A DNA stretch of 64,000 bases from Dermanyssus gallinae (taxonomy: Eukaryota; Arthropoda; Arachnida; Mesostigmata; Dermanyssidae). The notes under the pieces were generated by a model. It was not told the DNA's origin. It made no database searches and saw only the letters and a program-made list of their open reading frames with translations. The position numbers were made by a program, and so were the translations under genes. The first letter of the stretch is position 1, and the number at the start of each line of letters is the position of its first letter. Location: contig QVRM01005202.1 in assembly GCA_003439945.1 (NCBI GenBank), positions 450,001-514,000 on the forward strand. The letters run 5' to 3'. Shown piece by piece: positions 1-11,289 of this stretch.

Positions 1-99
1 GTGTCAACCCAGCAGTAAAAACAAACGTCGTTTATTCGGGCTGGATCGTCTAGCCATATAGGTGGCTCTAAAAGAATAAGACAGAACCATTTTCCTTTG

Positions 100-490
100 A
101 AGAGTCTTGAGTATGCTCTTGACTTGAAGAATGCTCCTAACAGCCTCCACGGGAGGCGCTTCCCACGCTGACGTGGGAAGTCACTGTCTCCGACACGTAC
201 GCCCTCGGCGATCGTGCACTAGTCAACGCGGGCGTCGGCCACATTATTTACCAACCGGAGATGCACAAACGGCGCCTATACGCACATCTTCTTGAGGATT
301 TGCGTTCGGTTTCGAGTCATCTGGTGATTGGGACCACGGACGAAAGAGCTTGGAAAAACTCAGACTGACGAAAAAGCTTAAGAGAAGCTCTTTAAGGCTA
401 CAGCGGAGCCAAGACCGACCGCGTTCCTCGGACAGAAAGTGTCATTGTAACTACAGAGAGCCCACGCCAAGATGATGATGAGTGGTCACC
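100..490 (+). mobile_element. Decayed C-terminal part of a non-LTR retrotransposon
   Basis: Frame-broken translation on the + strand gives a short piece resembling reverse transcriptase motif A (ALDLKNAPNSL near 116-150). After several broken frames comes a C-terminal segment near 390-480 reading TAFLGQKVSL-stop-LQRAHA. That segment matches the FL-QR-S-IQRGNA ending typical of a class of invertebrate non-LTR ORF2 proteins. A better preserved copy of the same ending lies at about 36.0 kb. Stops and shifts show it is dead. The family name cannot be fixed from this much sequence. Confidence 0.5.
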
Positions 491-943
491 GACACTCATC
501 TTATAATATAAGCAATAATGCAGATGTTATATAAATTATATAATAGTAATTATGATACATGTACATGTCAATAATAAAATCTTGTTTAAAGAAACATATT
601 ATTATTATTGTGCCGCTGAAATACGCGTGTCACGAAGTTTATGTATTACGAGTACTCACAAAGAGACAACACATCTCGCCTACCATACCGTCGCAATGAC
701 TGTAAATTATGACTGTGATCAGGTTTATTGAAAACCACACCTATATTTAAGCTTTTTGACTGTATTAGATTGACCCGTGAATGATGAGGCCTTTCCACGC
801 GATAAATGAAAACGATTGTTATGTTATATGGCAGTCAGCGAAAATCTACCTGGTAAAGTTATCGGGCTGACCCTCAGCCAAGATTAAACGTCCACGGAAC
901 TGTTTTTCACATTGCTTCATAAACGGACCCCCATAAATAAAAA

Positions 944-1025
944 TGTGCAACGGTGGGGCTCGAACTCGCGCACCTATGTGTCTCCTTCTGTTGCGAGGCG
1001 GAGACTTAATCCACCACGCCACCGG
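944..1025 (-). repeat. tRNA-like sequence, probable SINE head or tRNA pseudogene
   Basis: Read on the minus strand, the segment contains a box-A-like TGGCGTGGTGGATTAAG and a box-B-like GAGTTCGAGCC about 50 bases apart, the spacing of a tRNA with a long variable arm. The T-stem does not pair well and no clean acceptor stem forms, so a working tRNA gene is unlikely. No second copy was noticed in the window. Confidence 0.35.
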
Positions 1026-2303
1026 GTTCGACCTGGTAGTAGAGCTTGCACACCTTTTCGTACTCTATCACGCACTTGGCAACAACTACGTGCTCATGTG
1101 TGTCCACTCCCCAAGAAGCAGCAGTGAACCTACGAGATATATATGATCTGGCGTTACCTCGACCGAACGAGCACGCGATAACGAGGAACACTTTTAACTT
1201 ACGCAGACATTTAGTGTTAAAGCCAACAATAATTTATCACTGACTATCTACCACTTCTACTAGAGTGTCCTTTGCGCGCTGCTTCCTAAGTTCTGGATCA
1301 CCGCAGGCGGGCCCGCCAGTCCAAATGAACTCGTCAAAGCCTTCAGCGCTCCTGCAAATTTGCGGTATTGGCCCGGTACGTGCGCCTAAAGTTTTCTTAG
1401 TGTATCAGTGACAAGTCGACACGCCGCGTTGTCTAGCAACGATCAGTCCAAGTATGTACTCCCGGTGGCGTTTCGACCCCCGACCGGCGCATGTACGCCT
1501 GCCTCGTTGCCGAAGTCGGTTGGTTGCCCGGAGTTTGTTCGTTAATGTGTATCGCCACCTGTCTCTCTTTCTGTGGGTGTGTTCGCTTTCTCGCCCCCTG
1601 GATTCTTTCGTTTTGTCCTCGTAGAGGCTAGAAACTCGTCTGTATGTCCTCCCGCTGGGGGGCACTCGTCTGTAGGTCCTCTCGCTGGCGGGGGGTAGCT
1701 ACATTAATACGCGCACACGGTCATACGTACGCACATACATACAAATTGCCCACTATCGTCTGGAGGTCCCAAAGCGTCCTCTGTATCGAATCGAGAAATC
1801 GTCGGTAGACGAAGCAGCCTAGTAGGTGGAAACAACTATAGTCGAGCAAGGCAGACGTTCGTGCAGCATGCAGGAGCGGCGCCCAAGGAGGACGAGCCGG
1901 AGAACATTTAGGAGGTATTTCATTAGCTTATCGCAACTCACCAGCTGTCTCCGGTCGCTCTCTCTCACTCTCTCTACTTTGCTTCGACTTGCCTTCCTTC
2001 TGTGTCTGTATGGCGACACCACGTTTTGACCGAAAGAGATGCTACAACAGAGGCGGAGATAAGGGCTTGGGGGTCTCGGTTGGAAAGATGTGGCTCCCTC
2101 TAGCTCGTAAACGCACCTCCACCTTTTCCACCCCTACTACGCACGTTGGTATTCCCTTGCCGGAGGCTCTAATTGGCAAAGTTTGCCACTTGCGGCGTTC
2201 GAAAGCTAACGAAAGTCTCTCTCGCACCTCGGCCGAGACTTTGCCCGCGTTCCCGTCTGCTCTCTTCCGTATACAAACACTCTCTGCCCTATCGAATGCT
2301 TAC

Positions 2304-2570
2304 CTAGCTTAGTCTGGCCTGCTTCATGCACTGCAACACTACGTTCTCCTGGCGGCACTCTTTGCAGGGCGTCATCGTGCATTCGGGTTCTCGCCGCCTG
2401 CTCACCGCCATTCCTGAGCGGGCCAAAAGGGCCGCCGGCGATTCTTTGAGCTGGCCCAAAGCGCGGTCGCTGGGTCCGTTTTCATTGGCGTCATTCTCGA
2501 GCAGCTGGATTCGCTGAGAGTTCTTCTCTTGAGGCCGATAGCGGCGCTCGGCCCTCAGGGCAAACTCCTG
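2304..2570 (-). other. Unidentified 88-codon GC-rich open frame, candidate terminal exon
   Basis: The minus strand is open from just after an in-frame TAG at 2571-2573 down to a stop at 2304-2306. That upstream TAG lies in a CTATAG that could serve as a splice acceptor. The product is polar and rich in Arg, Glu and Gln (ALRAERRYRPQEK, QRIQLLEND) and ends with a Cys cluster (ECTMTPCKECRQENVVLQC). Immediately after the stop comes GTAAGC, a good donor, so if real the transcript may continue into a spliced 3' UTR. There is no ATG at the frame start and I recognise no family. The segment is more GC-rich than its surroundings, which by itself favours chance openness. Confidence 0.22.
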
Positions 2571-4410
2571 CTATAGGTGCCTTTGCTGGAAGTTGCTGCT
2601 GGTAATGGCTCATTGGTTTGACGTTCACTCGTTCGTCCAACGCTTTGAACGATTGCGGTCAAACGGTGTTTAGCCCCGGGCTATGATGCCACCCTTTGTA
2701 GAGCCTACGACGTAAACGGCTTCGCATGTGAGGTCTGAACGCTCGTACGCAAATGGCGAGACTGAGGTGGTAGAGAAGGGAGGTGAGCTACGGAACCCGG
2801 AAACGCCACGAGCATCTACCAAAGGAGGTCTCCCCGCCATTCCCTATCTTGACAAAGGCTCTCTCTAACCGTTTTCGTCATCATGATCTTATCTCAAGCC
2901 AACACATACGCTACATACACACTGATGACTATAAATACGTGATACGCCAAATTACTCAAGTACTCTAGCCTCGGAACAGAAAGAGCAAAAAAGAGCTAAC
3001 CCTATTGCATCGTATTCGGTACTGGTTGGAGGGTAAAAGGGAATGACTTGTGTTATTGGTGATGCTTTTAAGTGGCGGAATATACTAGCTGTAGTAACCA
3101 AACACAGTCTACTCATATACCGATGGTTGCGGCGACGCTTAACACGTACCAACCGCGCTCGTGGATTACATCGAGAAGTCGAAAAGTGAAAAGGTAGTTG
3201 TAGACCTCACGTATCGACTTCTAAACATAATGGCCATCACACAACATTACCGCCTTTATTTCACCTCCGAAAAATAAAAATGCTTCACGATGAAGTCAGC
3301 TTTTCGTGCCTAGTTACTAAACGATTCCTGGGGTTAATGTCGCGAGGAGAAGCCCGTGCTTATCCGGCCATGGAAAGCAATTTTTGATAATCCTTTTATG
3401 CATCATAAAGTCAGCAACGAGCAAGACAAGTACCAGGGAGTTGAGGCGTGTTTTTACAGAAGTCATATTCTGTGTACACCGCACCGAGTTGTAGCATCGT
3501 ATGTTTACATCGAGGTAGCCCTCGTTAAAGAATCTTGCATATATTGCTCACACGGATTGAATATGTTTCCACTGGTAAACGGCCGACAATGGCGTGAAAG
3601 AGTTCGCGCGATTGTTAGAAGCTGCGTTTAGCGGAGCGAGTTTTCGTCAAACAAGTATGCGGACAGGCAAGCAAAATGAATGAATTCCTCTTCTCACAAT
3701 GGATGTACGCGGAAAATCTATCTCGAAATTCCAGTTTCATAAAGCATAGGCATTCATCGCAAAAACCGTTGTAATTATGAATTGCTACCAGAAGCGCAGT
3801 TTTTGTGCGCAACGTGTTTGTTTTGTGTGCAACACGCGCCACACTAAAAGCACAAAAACATTTAAACTCAAAAAGTTACATCTTTCTGGCTAGGAAATTT
3901 GGCAGCACACTATAGCTCTGCTGATATCACTCCGCTTGCTCGGGATGTCTGATAGGCACCTCAGCAACAAAGTCGAATTGTTTGTATTGGCCGCATGAAT
4001 GTTTTCTGCAATCCCCCAACTAAAATCTCTCTCAGCTGCACCTTCCATATGCAGCTCCTCTAGGGAAGGCAGCTAGGCCATTACGTTAAGGTTTGTCAGG
4101 GGGCAACCGTTCTAGGCATAATCAACCTTACTTGCCTTTAGTATTAGCTAACTGGGCTATAGAGAACAGTCGGTAGTCGGTGGAACTGTTGTCCCTGTTA
4201 TCGGTGCAACGCAACTGTGTTATTGTTCGTTCGGCGATACCACCACCTTGTCCTTATGGTCTACAAATATCCTACCAAATATATCATCCACGCCTGGGTG
4301 TGCGGCAGGCGGTGTTTTTCTCTGCGAGCCACCTGATACGCTCGGCAAGAAATATCAAGCGACTTCCCGAGGGGACAATCGTAACGAGCCATTCCTCCTT
4401 GAGTAACCCG

Positions 4411-4413
4411 ATA

Positions 4414-4450
<37 letters not shown>
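4411..4450. repeat. (AT)n microsatellite
   Basis: About 40 bases of nearly pure TA repeat with one ATATTTAT and one ATGTAT interruption. Confidence 0.95.
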
Positions 4451-4672
4451 GGCCGTAACTCTCTTTCTCTCTTTCATTCACTCTCAGAAGGACCGCTTCA
4501 AACGCGGAAAGCTTTTAGTGCAAATTGAAATTAGTAATATTGCTTCCCCACCATCCCAATCTAGTCGAACGCTGTGCCGCAGTGTTGGTCAGCCGTACCT
4601 CGAACTGGCTTTGTCCTGTCGACAATGGTAGACCGAGATTAACGTTTTTATTAGACGCAACCCTACCCTTTG

Positions 4673-4728
<56 letters not shown>
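4673..4728. repeat. (AT)n microsatellite
   Basis: About 55 bases of near-perfect TA repeat with a single extra A near the left end. Confidence 0.95.
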
Positions 4729-4733
<5 letters not shown>

Positions 4734-5327
4734 TAGTATAAGGGCAACACGTTAACTGGTTCTTTATGTGGCTGTCTTAGGGCTCCCGTATTAGTCGTTT
4801 CTCCAGTTGAGCTCAGTTGAATTATTCATCGTCCGCAGAGCATATACTATATTGAAGCTCAATGGCCATTTAAATTAAACGTATTTGCTACTTTCGATTA
4901 GGTCCTGCTCATCGTGCTTAGTGATATGTTCGTCGCTCTGCTGTTTCCGTCGGTAATATAATTGCAGGAAAGATTTTGTATCGTTGTTTTTCTTGACGAC
5001 GACGCACCCAGCATGTTTCCGGTACGGCCGGTCGGCGTGATAGAGTGGGCGGCCCAAGACTCAGATATGTCATGAGAAGTCGTAGGTTCGATGCCGATAC
5101 GACTTATATTATGTACATAGAGGCGGATAATAATTACTCTGTGTATCGCCCGGCAATTCTCATAAACGCGTCAGCGCCGCCAGTTCAACTTCATCGTCGT
5201 CGCCCTAGTTCTTGTCGTGTTGCGCTACCTGGGTACAGTGGTAGTAAACGTCTCACATTTAGAGGGCTGCCCGTGTTCTTGACTCTCCTGCGTAACTCCT
5301 GCCCGTTTGTCAATGTGCTACTCTCTC

Positions 5328-5330
<3 letters not shown>

Positions 5331-5358
<28 letters not shown>
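5331..5358. repeat. (AT)n microsatellite
   Basis: 28 bases of pure AT repeat following a CT-rich segment. Confidence 0.95.
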
Positions 5359-5361
<3 letters not shown>

Positions 5362-5816
5362 CTTCGCTCCAAGTTGACATTCTCTTCTGCGTTTACCGCC
5401 ATCCCTCTTGCCATACTCTTCTTTCTCCCCACCCCCCCCAATGTCCACTACCTGGAGGTCTTCTGCGTTGACCCCTTCCGCCGGCAACATAAACTCGCGC
5501 GGACTCGAGAGGGTCCGCGCAGAGGGTCCGCGCCGCTAGCAGCAACACCATAGCACCACACGAGCATTAGCAGCAGCAACAGCATCACGACCAACCAACA
5601 CGGAAGGAGCCACGGTTCGACAACAACGGCGACAATGGCAATACTGCTCCGCTGTTGCCCATGCTTCTGCTGGTGGTGTTCTCGTGACGTTTTTACGTCC
5701 TAACGTTCCCGTCACTTATTCAATCTTATCGTTGAAGGCCGTATCGCCGGCGTTCGTTTGCGTGCCGTCCTCGCGCAGGATCTCGGTAGGCCGGCGGAAA
5801 CTCGTCTGTTGCTGCC

Positions 5817-5931
5817 ACTACTACTGTTGTTGTTGTTGTTGTTGTTGCTATCGCTATTGTGTTGTTGTTGCTGTTGTTGTTATATTGTTGTTGTTGTTGT
5901 TGTTGTTGTTGCTGCTGCTGCTGCTGTTGTC
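5817..5931. repeat. (TTG)n/(CTG)n trinucleotide cluster
   Basis: An imperfect run of TTG with CTG, CTA and TTA interruptions, ending in six CTG units. Translated frames give only poly-Leu, poly-Val or poly-Cys, which are repeat artefacts and not proteins. Confidence 0.95.
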
Positions 5932-8404
5932 CTGTCCTGCCCAGATGCTCTCGCTGGTCGCACAGCTTAAACGCTACGACGACGCGATGCAGTATGGTAG
6001 CGATAACGGCCCGAACTGCATGCGATGGTCATGTGACAGGAGGCAGGAGCGACGCAGAACGGGAAACAGCGAGAGCAGAAGCGGTTTACTGCCTCCGCTT
6101 TTCCTACTGCGTTCCCGTCTCCCACCAGCAGCAGTAGCAGCGGCGGCAACAACAGCTATTACTACTACTACTACTACAACTAGAATAACACCAAAAAATA
6201 CTCGTTCTAGCCTCATAAACTAGTGTATGCATCACTCGTGTACACTCGCGTGCGTAGGCTGTTATACGTACATGTCTCGTTACTGAAGATATATGATTTG
6301 GAAGACGTGAAGGAGCTATTATCAAGCTAGCCCTTTCCCCTAGCCCATCACCCTATTAATTACACAGCAGAGAAATTGCTTCCTCTACAATATAACTGTA
6401 ATCTTACGTTACACTTAGCTGTGCAGAGATAGCTGTGCATGTGTAAGCAACAGCGTGTCATGTCAGGCAAAAAGAATTCAACGCGCAAATGGCACGCGTG
6501 CGGCATGTACCGTTACAGAGCAGCAGAAACCGACAGAGGTCGAAACTACAAACGTATGCCTAAAACCGAGATTCGTACGACTCTCGAAATCGATCCTCAA
6601 TTGCAATTCACAAAGATGAAGGCAATCATCTTGCTCTCGCAGACCGCAGATCGCTTTGTGTGCACTGCGAACGATCGGTGTGCGGCCGACCTCAGATGAA
6701 GACAAGCTAGTTCAACAAGAAGAAAAGGAGCCTGAGCGAGAGCACGGGCGGGATTCCGACCCGATTTCGATAGTAACAGCTATCGCACAGATTCCGTTCT
6801 TTACAAGGCGAACACGGGTCGCCGATGTAGGGTGATACGCTGAAGTTCGTTTTACATAGGCCGCATTTTCAGATCTTTTAGTGTCGTCCCTACAAATACG
6901 TCACATGGACATATGTACCCGTGTAACAAATAAAGAGTTTATTTTTACTGACATGCCACATGACTTGCAGCAACCTACCGATCGAATGGTGCTTCTGATA
7001 CGATGAGTTTTATGGTATAGAGCGTTAATGTCGGCCACTTTTTCGAAAGCTTGAAGGTGTTCATTGTGAATTTTATTTGTACATATACCAGCAAACAATG
7101 AGGTTGATGCTTACGTATATATATATACATATATATGCTAGTCTATTCTGTCTTGACCGGCAAACTCTTAGGTTTTTTATTAAAGACGCTAGCTTAAATA
7201 TGATCACGCTCCTCTACGCTCATGTTCGCAAATAAAGCCATATCAGCGGGTTTGCGTACAAAAGTACAGAGACTATCCTCAAGCTAGAAAATAATAAGTA
7301 CGTTTGCAGAGTATCTACGAGACTTCTGACTGCCCTAAGAATAAAAATACGTTACAAACACTTATTTTTACATGCCATGCGCGCTTGCTTCCAAACTTGA
7401 TTTCCGTATCCTTTAATCAAAGCTCACCTCTTTCAGTCATTCTTCCCAGCTAGAATTTGTATCGCCAGTAAATTTGCTTGATTGACTTTCTTAGGTTTAG
7501 GTTTGCGTACTATTACAGTATTATAAAAAACTGCTGCAAATAAAAGCAAGAATAAGAGTGAACTTAGATTGTCGCCCTGTGAACTTTAGTGGTCTGTTTG
7601 AAGGAAACATGTTTGGCCACTTTGTCAGAATGACCTCACTCTCTAGCAGGACTAAAAGCAACTCTGAGCTAGAGTGAAACTGCATACAAAAGGACCTTCT
7701 GTACAAAGAGCCTTCTGAACACGGAACCATGATTAGGGCAAACAAAAAATGGCGAGCACAGATGGCTCACTAACAGAAATTATTATCATCAATTGTCTAA
7801 AAAATTAAACTATACAACTTAGCAGAACAGCACATGCTGTCATTATAGAGCGGTCAATTGCAAAGTCGTGCTGTCCGGAATAATTATGACTGCTTCCACA
7901 GTTTTGTAGGGCGGCAATAAGCGTTGGGCCTGCACAGGTTTCCAAATTGCACGCTTTGTTGCAATGTTCCAATAGGATGTAAGGAGAATTAATTTTGCGG
8001 GAGTCCTAATCGGCGGATTACAAAATTAACAAAATGCTTGTTATATACAGGTTACTGGCAAAACTACTTGCAGTTGCCATTTCGTAAAAAGCGCCAACGG
8101 ACCGTTCCGCGGTCCGAGATATTTGACCCTATCAGGTGTAGCGCTGGTTGCGTAAGCACCAATTATATACTGTCCTTGGAGAGCATTGGCACGTGCTTAC
8201 GTCGTAACACACATTCAACTATCTAGTTACTCTATATGTTTTTCTCATTTTAATTTATTAGTTGCTGTCATATATATAAAACTTTTTATCCTGATATCTT
8301 CAGTATCACTGCTATTGCGAAAGCCCCAGTCATCTTATCGACAAACCAATCATACTTGTGTGCTTGGAGAAAAAATTGTTTTGCATCTGTTGAGTTGCAT
8401 TTTA

Positions 8405-8668
8405 CCAAAGTGATGGTGCTGCGTTACGTAGTTGTCAAGTAACTAAGCCTTTTCGACAGTTATAGTAGTTATGTTTTACGTGCAAGTTTTTACGTTCAGA
8501 ACCGTAACATTTTGCCAAGACGTTTCCGCCCCCTTCTTCCACTAGGAAAAATTATTCTTTTGCCGAATTCTACCAAACCTCAAAATATGTACCTAACTTC
8601 ACTTTCGATATGGCTATCGAAAAAGCTTAGTAACTTGACAACTACGTAACGCAGCACCATCACTTTGG
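8405..8668. repeat. Foldback repeat with about 51-bp inverted arms
   Basis: The left arm (8405-8455) and right arm (8617-8668) are reverse complements with only a few differences. The shared core includes GATGGTGCTGCGTTACGTAG. The arms are separated by about 160 bases that contain a separate dispersed repeat. Similarity continues weakly outside the arms on the left. This is the layout of a non-autonomous foldback element or of two copies of one repeat inserted head to head. No flanking target duplication was identified. Confidence 0.75.
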
Positions 8669-9062
8669 CATGAAAATGATGGGCATTAAATTTGCCTTTA
8701 AGTCTGATCTTTTTGACATGTATTTTGGCCGTAATGGAAACATTTAACGATTTTTCATGAAAAAGCGTTATGACTTCCATCAATCTGGTTATTCGTTTTG
8801 CGCTACGCAAGCTAGTAAAGTGTCTTTTGTTATGCAGAACTTTCCTCCGAACACGCCGGTATAATCGGTTCCATCATATGTTAACTGGTTCTCCCGCATA
8901 TGTAGATTTCGCACAACTATGTACGAAAAAAAAGGCAGAATAACTACTTTTTAAATTTCACTTTCTCTCCTAAACGAGACGTTTCCACGTCCTCCTTCCA
9001 TTGGGAAAAATTATTTTCTTGCCGAGTTCTACCAAACCTCAAAATAAGTACATAACGATACG
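8511..9062. repeat. Dispersed direct repeat, two copies
   Basis: About 85 bases at 8518-8602 recur at about 8977-9060. Shared blocks include TTCTACCAAACCTCAAAATA and a GAAAAATTATT core. A third, more diverged match lies at about 61966-62045 near the right end of the window. This suggests a medium-copy interspersed element of unknown type. Confidence 0.6.
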
Positions 9063-9069
9063 AATGACC

Positions 9070-9071
<2 letters not shown>

Positions 9072-9110
<39 letters not shown>

Positions 9111-9118
9111 TATATATA

Positions 9119-9183
<65 letters not shown>

Positions 9184-9230
9184 CTATATATATTTATATA
9201 TATATATATATATAAAAATATTGTTTTATA

Positions 9231-9272
<42 letters not shown>

Positions 9273-9281
9273 ACATATATA
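9072..9281. repeat. Long compound (AT)n microsatellite
   Basis: About 210 bases of TA repeat with a few TAGG, TATC, TATG and AAAATATTG interruptions, the longest simple repeat in the window. It begins directly after the dispersed repeat that ends near 9060. Confidence 0.97.
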
Positions 9282-9436
9282 CGTGTAATGTGAATACCTA
9301 GGTTCCCACCAGTTGCAATATAGCACAGTAATGGAGCATTCAATATGATTATGAGGCGGCCTCGAAGAAGAGTATGCACACAGGTAGTCGGTCATACGCC
9401 TACAAACTCTATATACGAGTACAATTCCGCTTTCAG

Positions 9437-9625
9437 CGTGCCACTGTAACGGTCACTCGCGTGTGTGCCGCTTCAACATGGAGCTGTACAAGTTGTCGGG
9501 CTTCCGTAGTGGAGGCGTCTGCGTCAAATGTCGCCACAACACTGCCGGCCGACATTGCCACAACTGCCGCGAAGGCTTCTACAGAGACAGCAGCCTGCCG
9601 ACTACCCATCGAAGAGCCTGCAAAG
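9437..9625 (+). CDS. Netrin exon: laminin-EGF repeat 2
   Basis: This exon encodes the second laminin-type EGF repeat of a netrin, a secreted axon- and cell-guidance protein that binds DCC/Frazzled and UNC-5 receptors. The translation contains [12 protein letters not shown], then [17 protein letters not shown] and CREGFYRD, which is the very conserved netrin second repeat. All eight cysteines expected of such a repeat are present once the terminal RACK is included. The exon starts after TTTCAG at 9436 with two bases completing a split codon. It ends in AAAG before GTAAGA, leaving one base of the next codon. At 189 bases it joins in frame to the exon at 10110. The upstream exons with the laminin N-terminal domain and first repeat are outside the window. 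Confidence 0.96.
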
Positions 9626-9661
9626 GTAAGACAGCCGTCTCTTGGTCGTTGTTGTTACTTT

Positions 9662-9757
9662 GAAGTTGTTGTTGTTGTTGTTGTTGTAGTTGTAGTTGTT
9701 GTTGTTATTGTTGCTCGTTTTGTTGTAGATGTAGATGTTGCTTGTTGCAATTGTTGA
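9662..9757. repeat. (TTG)n microsatellite in a netrin intron
   Basis: TTG repeats with TTA and TAG interruptions start about 35 bases after the exon donor and grade into the 41-bp minisatellite that follows. Confidence 0.9.
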
Positions 9758-9764
9758 TGAGGAT

Positions 9765-10012
9765 TTTTTCTTGATGTATGCCTATTGATATTGTTGGTAG
9801 GGGATTTATTGTTGATATTGTTGTTGAGGGTTGTTTTTTTGTTGATATCGTTGTTGAGAGTTGCATTGTCGGCGTATGCTTGTTGATATCGTTGTTGAGA
9901 GTTTTATTGTCGGCGTATGCTTGTTGATATCGTGGTTGAGAGTGTTATTGTTGATGTATGCTTGTTGATATTGCTGTTGAGGGTTTCATTGCTGAGGTAT
10001 GTTTAATGATAT
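9765..10012. repeat. 41-bp minisatellite in a netrin intron
   Basis: About six imperfect tandem copies of a roughly 41-base unit built on TTGTTGATATCGTTGTTGAG followed by a short variable spacer and GGCGTATG. The two central copies (about 9887-9968) are nearly identical, and the outer ones carry substitutions and small deletions. The array fills most of the 484-base intron between the second and third EGF-repeat exons. Confidence 0.85.
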
Positions 10013-10109
10013 TGTTGTTGTTGTTATTGTTGCTGTTGCTGTTGTTGTTGTTGTGTCTGATTGGTGAGTAATCAGTAACTAAAGCCGATCTCTCTTTCCT
10101 ACGTTAAAG

Positions 10110-10259
10110 CGTGCGAGTGCCACCCGGTCGGCTCACTGGGTCGCGTCTGTAACATGACATCCGGCCAATGTCCATGCAAAGATGGCGTCACCGGCCTTAC
10201 CTGCAACCGCTGTCAAAAAGGCTATCAACAGTCGCGGTCTCCAGTAGCCCCCTGCATCC
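10110..10259 (+). CDS. Netrin exon: laminin-EGF repeat 3
   Basis: This exon encodes the third laminin-type EGF repeat. The translation runs [12 protein letters not shown], then [31 protein letters not shown] and APCI, matching the netrin third repeat almost residue for residue, with eight cysteines. The acceptor is GTTAAAG, an unusual acceptor lacking a strong pyrimidine run directly before AAAG. The donor is ATCC before GTAAGT. Intron phase on both sides is the same as for the neighbouring exons, so 150 bases add exactly 50 codons. In family proteins this region contacts the DCC receptor. Confidence 0.96.
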
Positions 10260-10789
10260 GTAAGTTCTGAGTATCAACGACGGTACTGATTCTCGCAGAA
10301 TCAGCATTGTTTTAATGCAATTGTTGTTTCTGGAATTATTTTCTTTTTGGGCTCTTTCGTGCAGGCGTGTCCTGGTAGAGGGCGTGTAGTGAGAGTGATT
10401 TTAACAAACGCAAAATAGTGCTTCCACTGTGAAAGCAATATAATAATGTGTCGAAAATAGGTTATAATTAATTAATTAAATTCATGCATTTAAGACTTAA
10501 ACTGCCATTTGCTTCTGCCGTAAAGCAAATGGCAAAATGGTACCTCATTGGCCTGCGTTCTTCAAGGACTCCATATCGAGTACGCATTTCTGCCGTGCGA
10601 GCCAACATTAGCGCACAGTCGTTACCAATCTCAAAAATGATTTAATTCACAGATTTAGTAACACCCATACATCACGATGTATATATATATATATTTCCTG
10701 TTCTAAAATGGGGCTTTACGCTCATTAACAGATGTAGGAATAGCGTATTGTGGGTCTTACAGTGTATCTGTCAGTTAACAGAGACATTA

Positions 10790-11215
10790 AATCAATTGGG
10801 TTTGGATAAAACCGGAGCTTCGTTAGAGTGCAGGAAAAGTTTGTAAACGAATATACACCAGATTTTTGGACATTTGATGATAGCGCTTGTAGCTCACGCA
10901 TTTCACCATGTTCTCTATAACAAACAATTCCATTGTATCTACTTTGATCAGAAAAGTGCTTTTGACAAGGTCGATCATAAAACTGTAGTCAAATCAGTCC
11001 GCAGATTTTCAAATGGTTCGCAGAAATTTTGCGCAACCGGACGACTTTTCGAGTTATTGTCAGAGGACGTCTTAACCAGCCCGCGCTTGGCACCGTTGGG
11101 CGTACTGCAGGAGGCGTTTCTCTGCTTTTGTACACAGTTTTTGTTCTAGATATGAACCAATTTATACTACCAAGTGTTAGATATCTTTTGTGCTCAAACG
11201 ATTTAAAAAATATAG
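10790..11215 (+). mobile_element. Non-LTR reverse transcriptase fragment in a netrin intron
   Basis: In one frame (about 10874-11028) the translation has HCIYFDQKSAFDKVDHKTVV, which is reverse transcriptase motif A with its conserved Asp, Ala-Phe-Asp and Asp-His. The frame then shifts near 11030. The next frame continues LRNRTTFRVIVRG, GTVGRTAGGVSLLLYTVF and LLCSNDLKNI, equivalents of the motif B glycine region and of the catalytic -DD- segment, here degraded to SND. The order is collinear, so this is a single dead CR1/Jockey-like copy. Confidence 0.75.
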
Positions 11216-11249
11216 TGTGTTCGACCTCCTATCGGCGCACAGTGTCAGC

Positions 11250-11253
<4 letters not shown>

Positions 11254-11286
<33 letters not shown>
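11254..11286. repeat. (AT)n microsatellite abutting a mariner end
   Basis: 33 bases of TA repeat that stop exactly where the probable mariner terminal sequence TTAGGGCTACAAAAAAGT begins. Confidence 0.9.

Positions 11287-11289
<3 letters not shown>

Larger units (their letters stand above)
500..9436. other. Upstream flank or long intron of netrin, no exon recognised
   Basis: Because the first netrin exon seen at 9437 encodes the second EGF repeat, this stretch is most likely an intron of netrin. I found no exon for the laminin N-terminal domain or the first EGF repeat in any frame. It holds (AT)n tracts, a GC-richer stretch at about 1.26-2.9 kb with one open minus-strand frame, a (TTG)n cluster at 5.8 kb, a foldback at 8.4 kb and otherwise ordinary AT-rich sequence. 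Confidence 0.5.

Noticed and set aside
5684..6223. 179-codon plus frame and overlapping frames at the (TTG)n cluster
   Set aside because: The products are poly-Cys, poly-Leu or poly-Val from a trinucleotide repeat read in three frames. No domain or splice signal supports a gene.
9001..9379. Ile/Tyr-rich frames across the (AT)n tract
   Set aside because: Pure translation of TA repeats.
9765..10012. CRISPR-like array
   Set aside because: The units are directly adjacent with no unique spacers, and the setting is a eukaryotic intron. This is a minisatellite.
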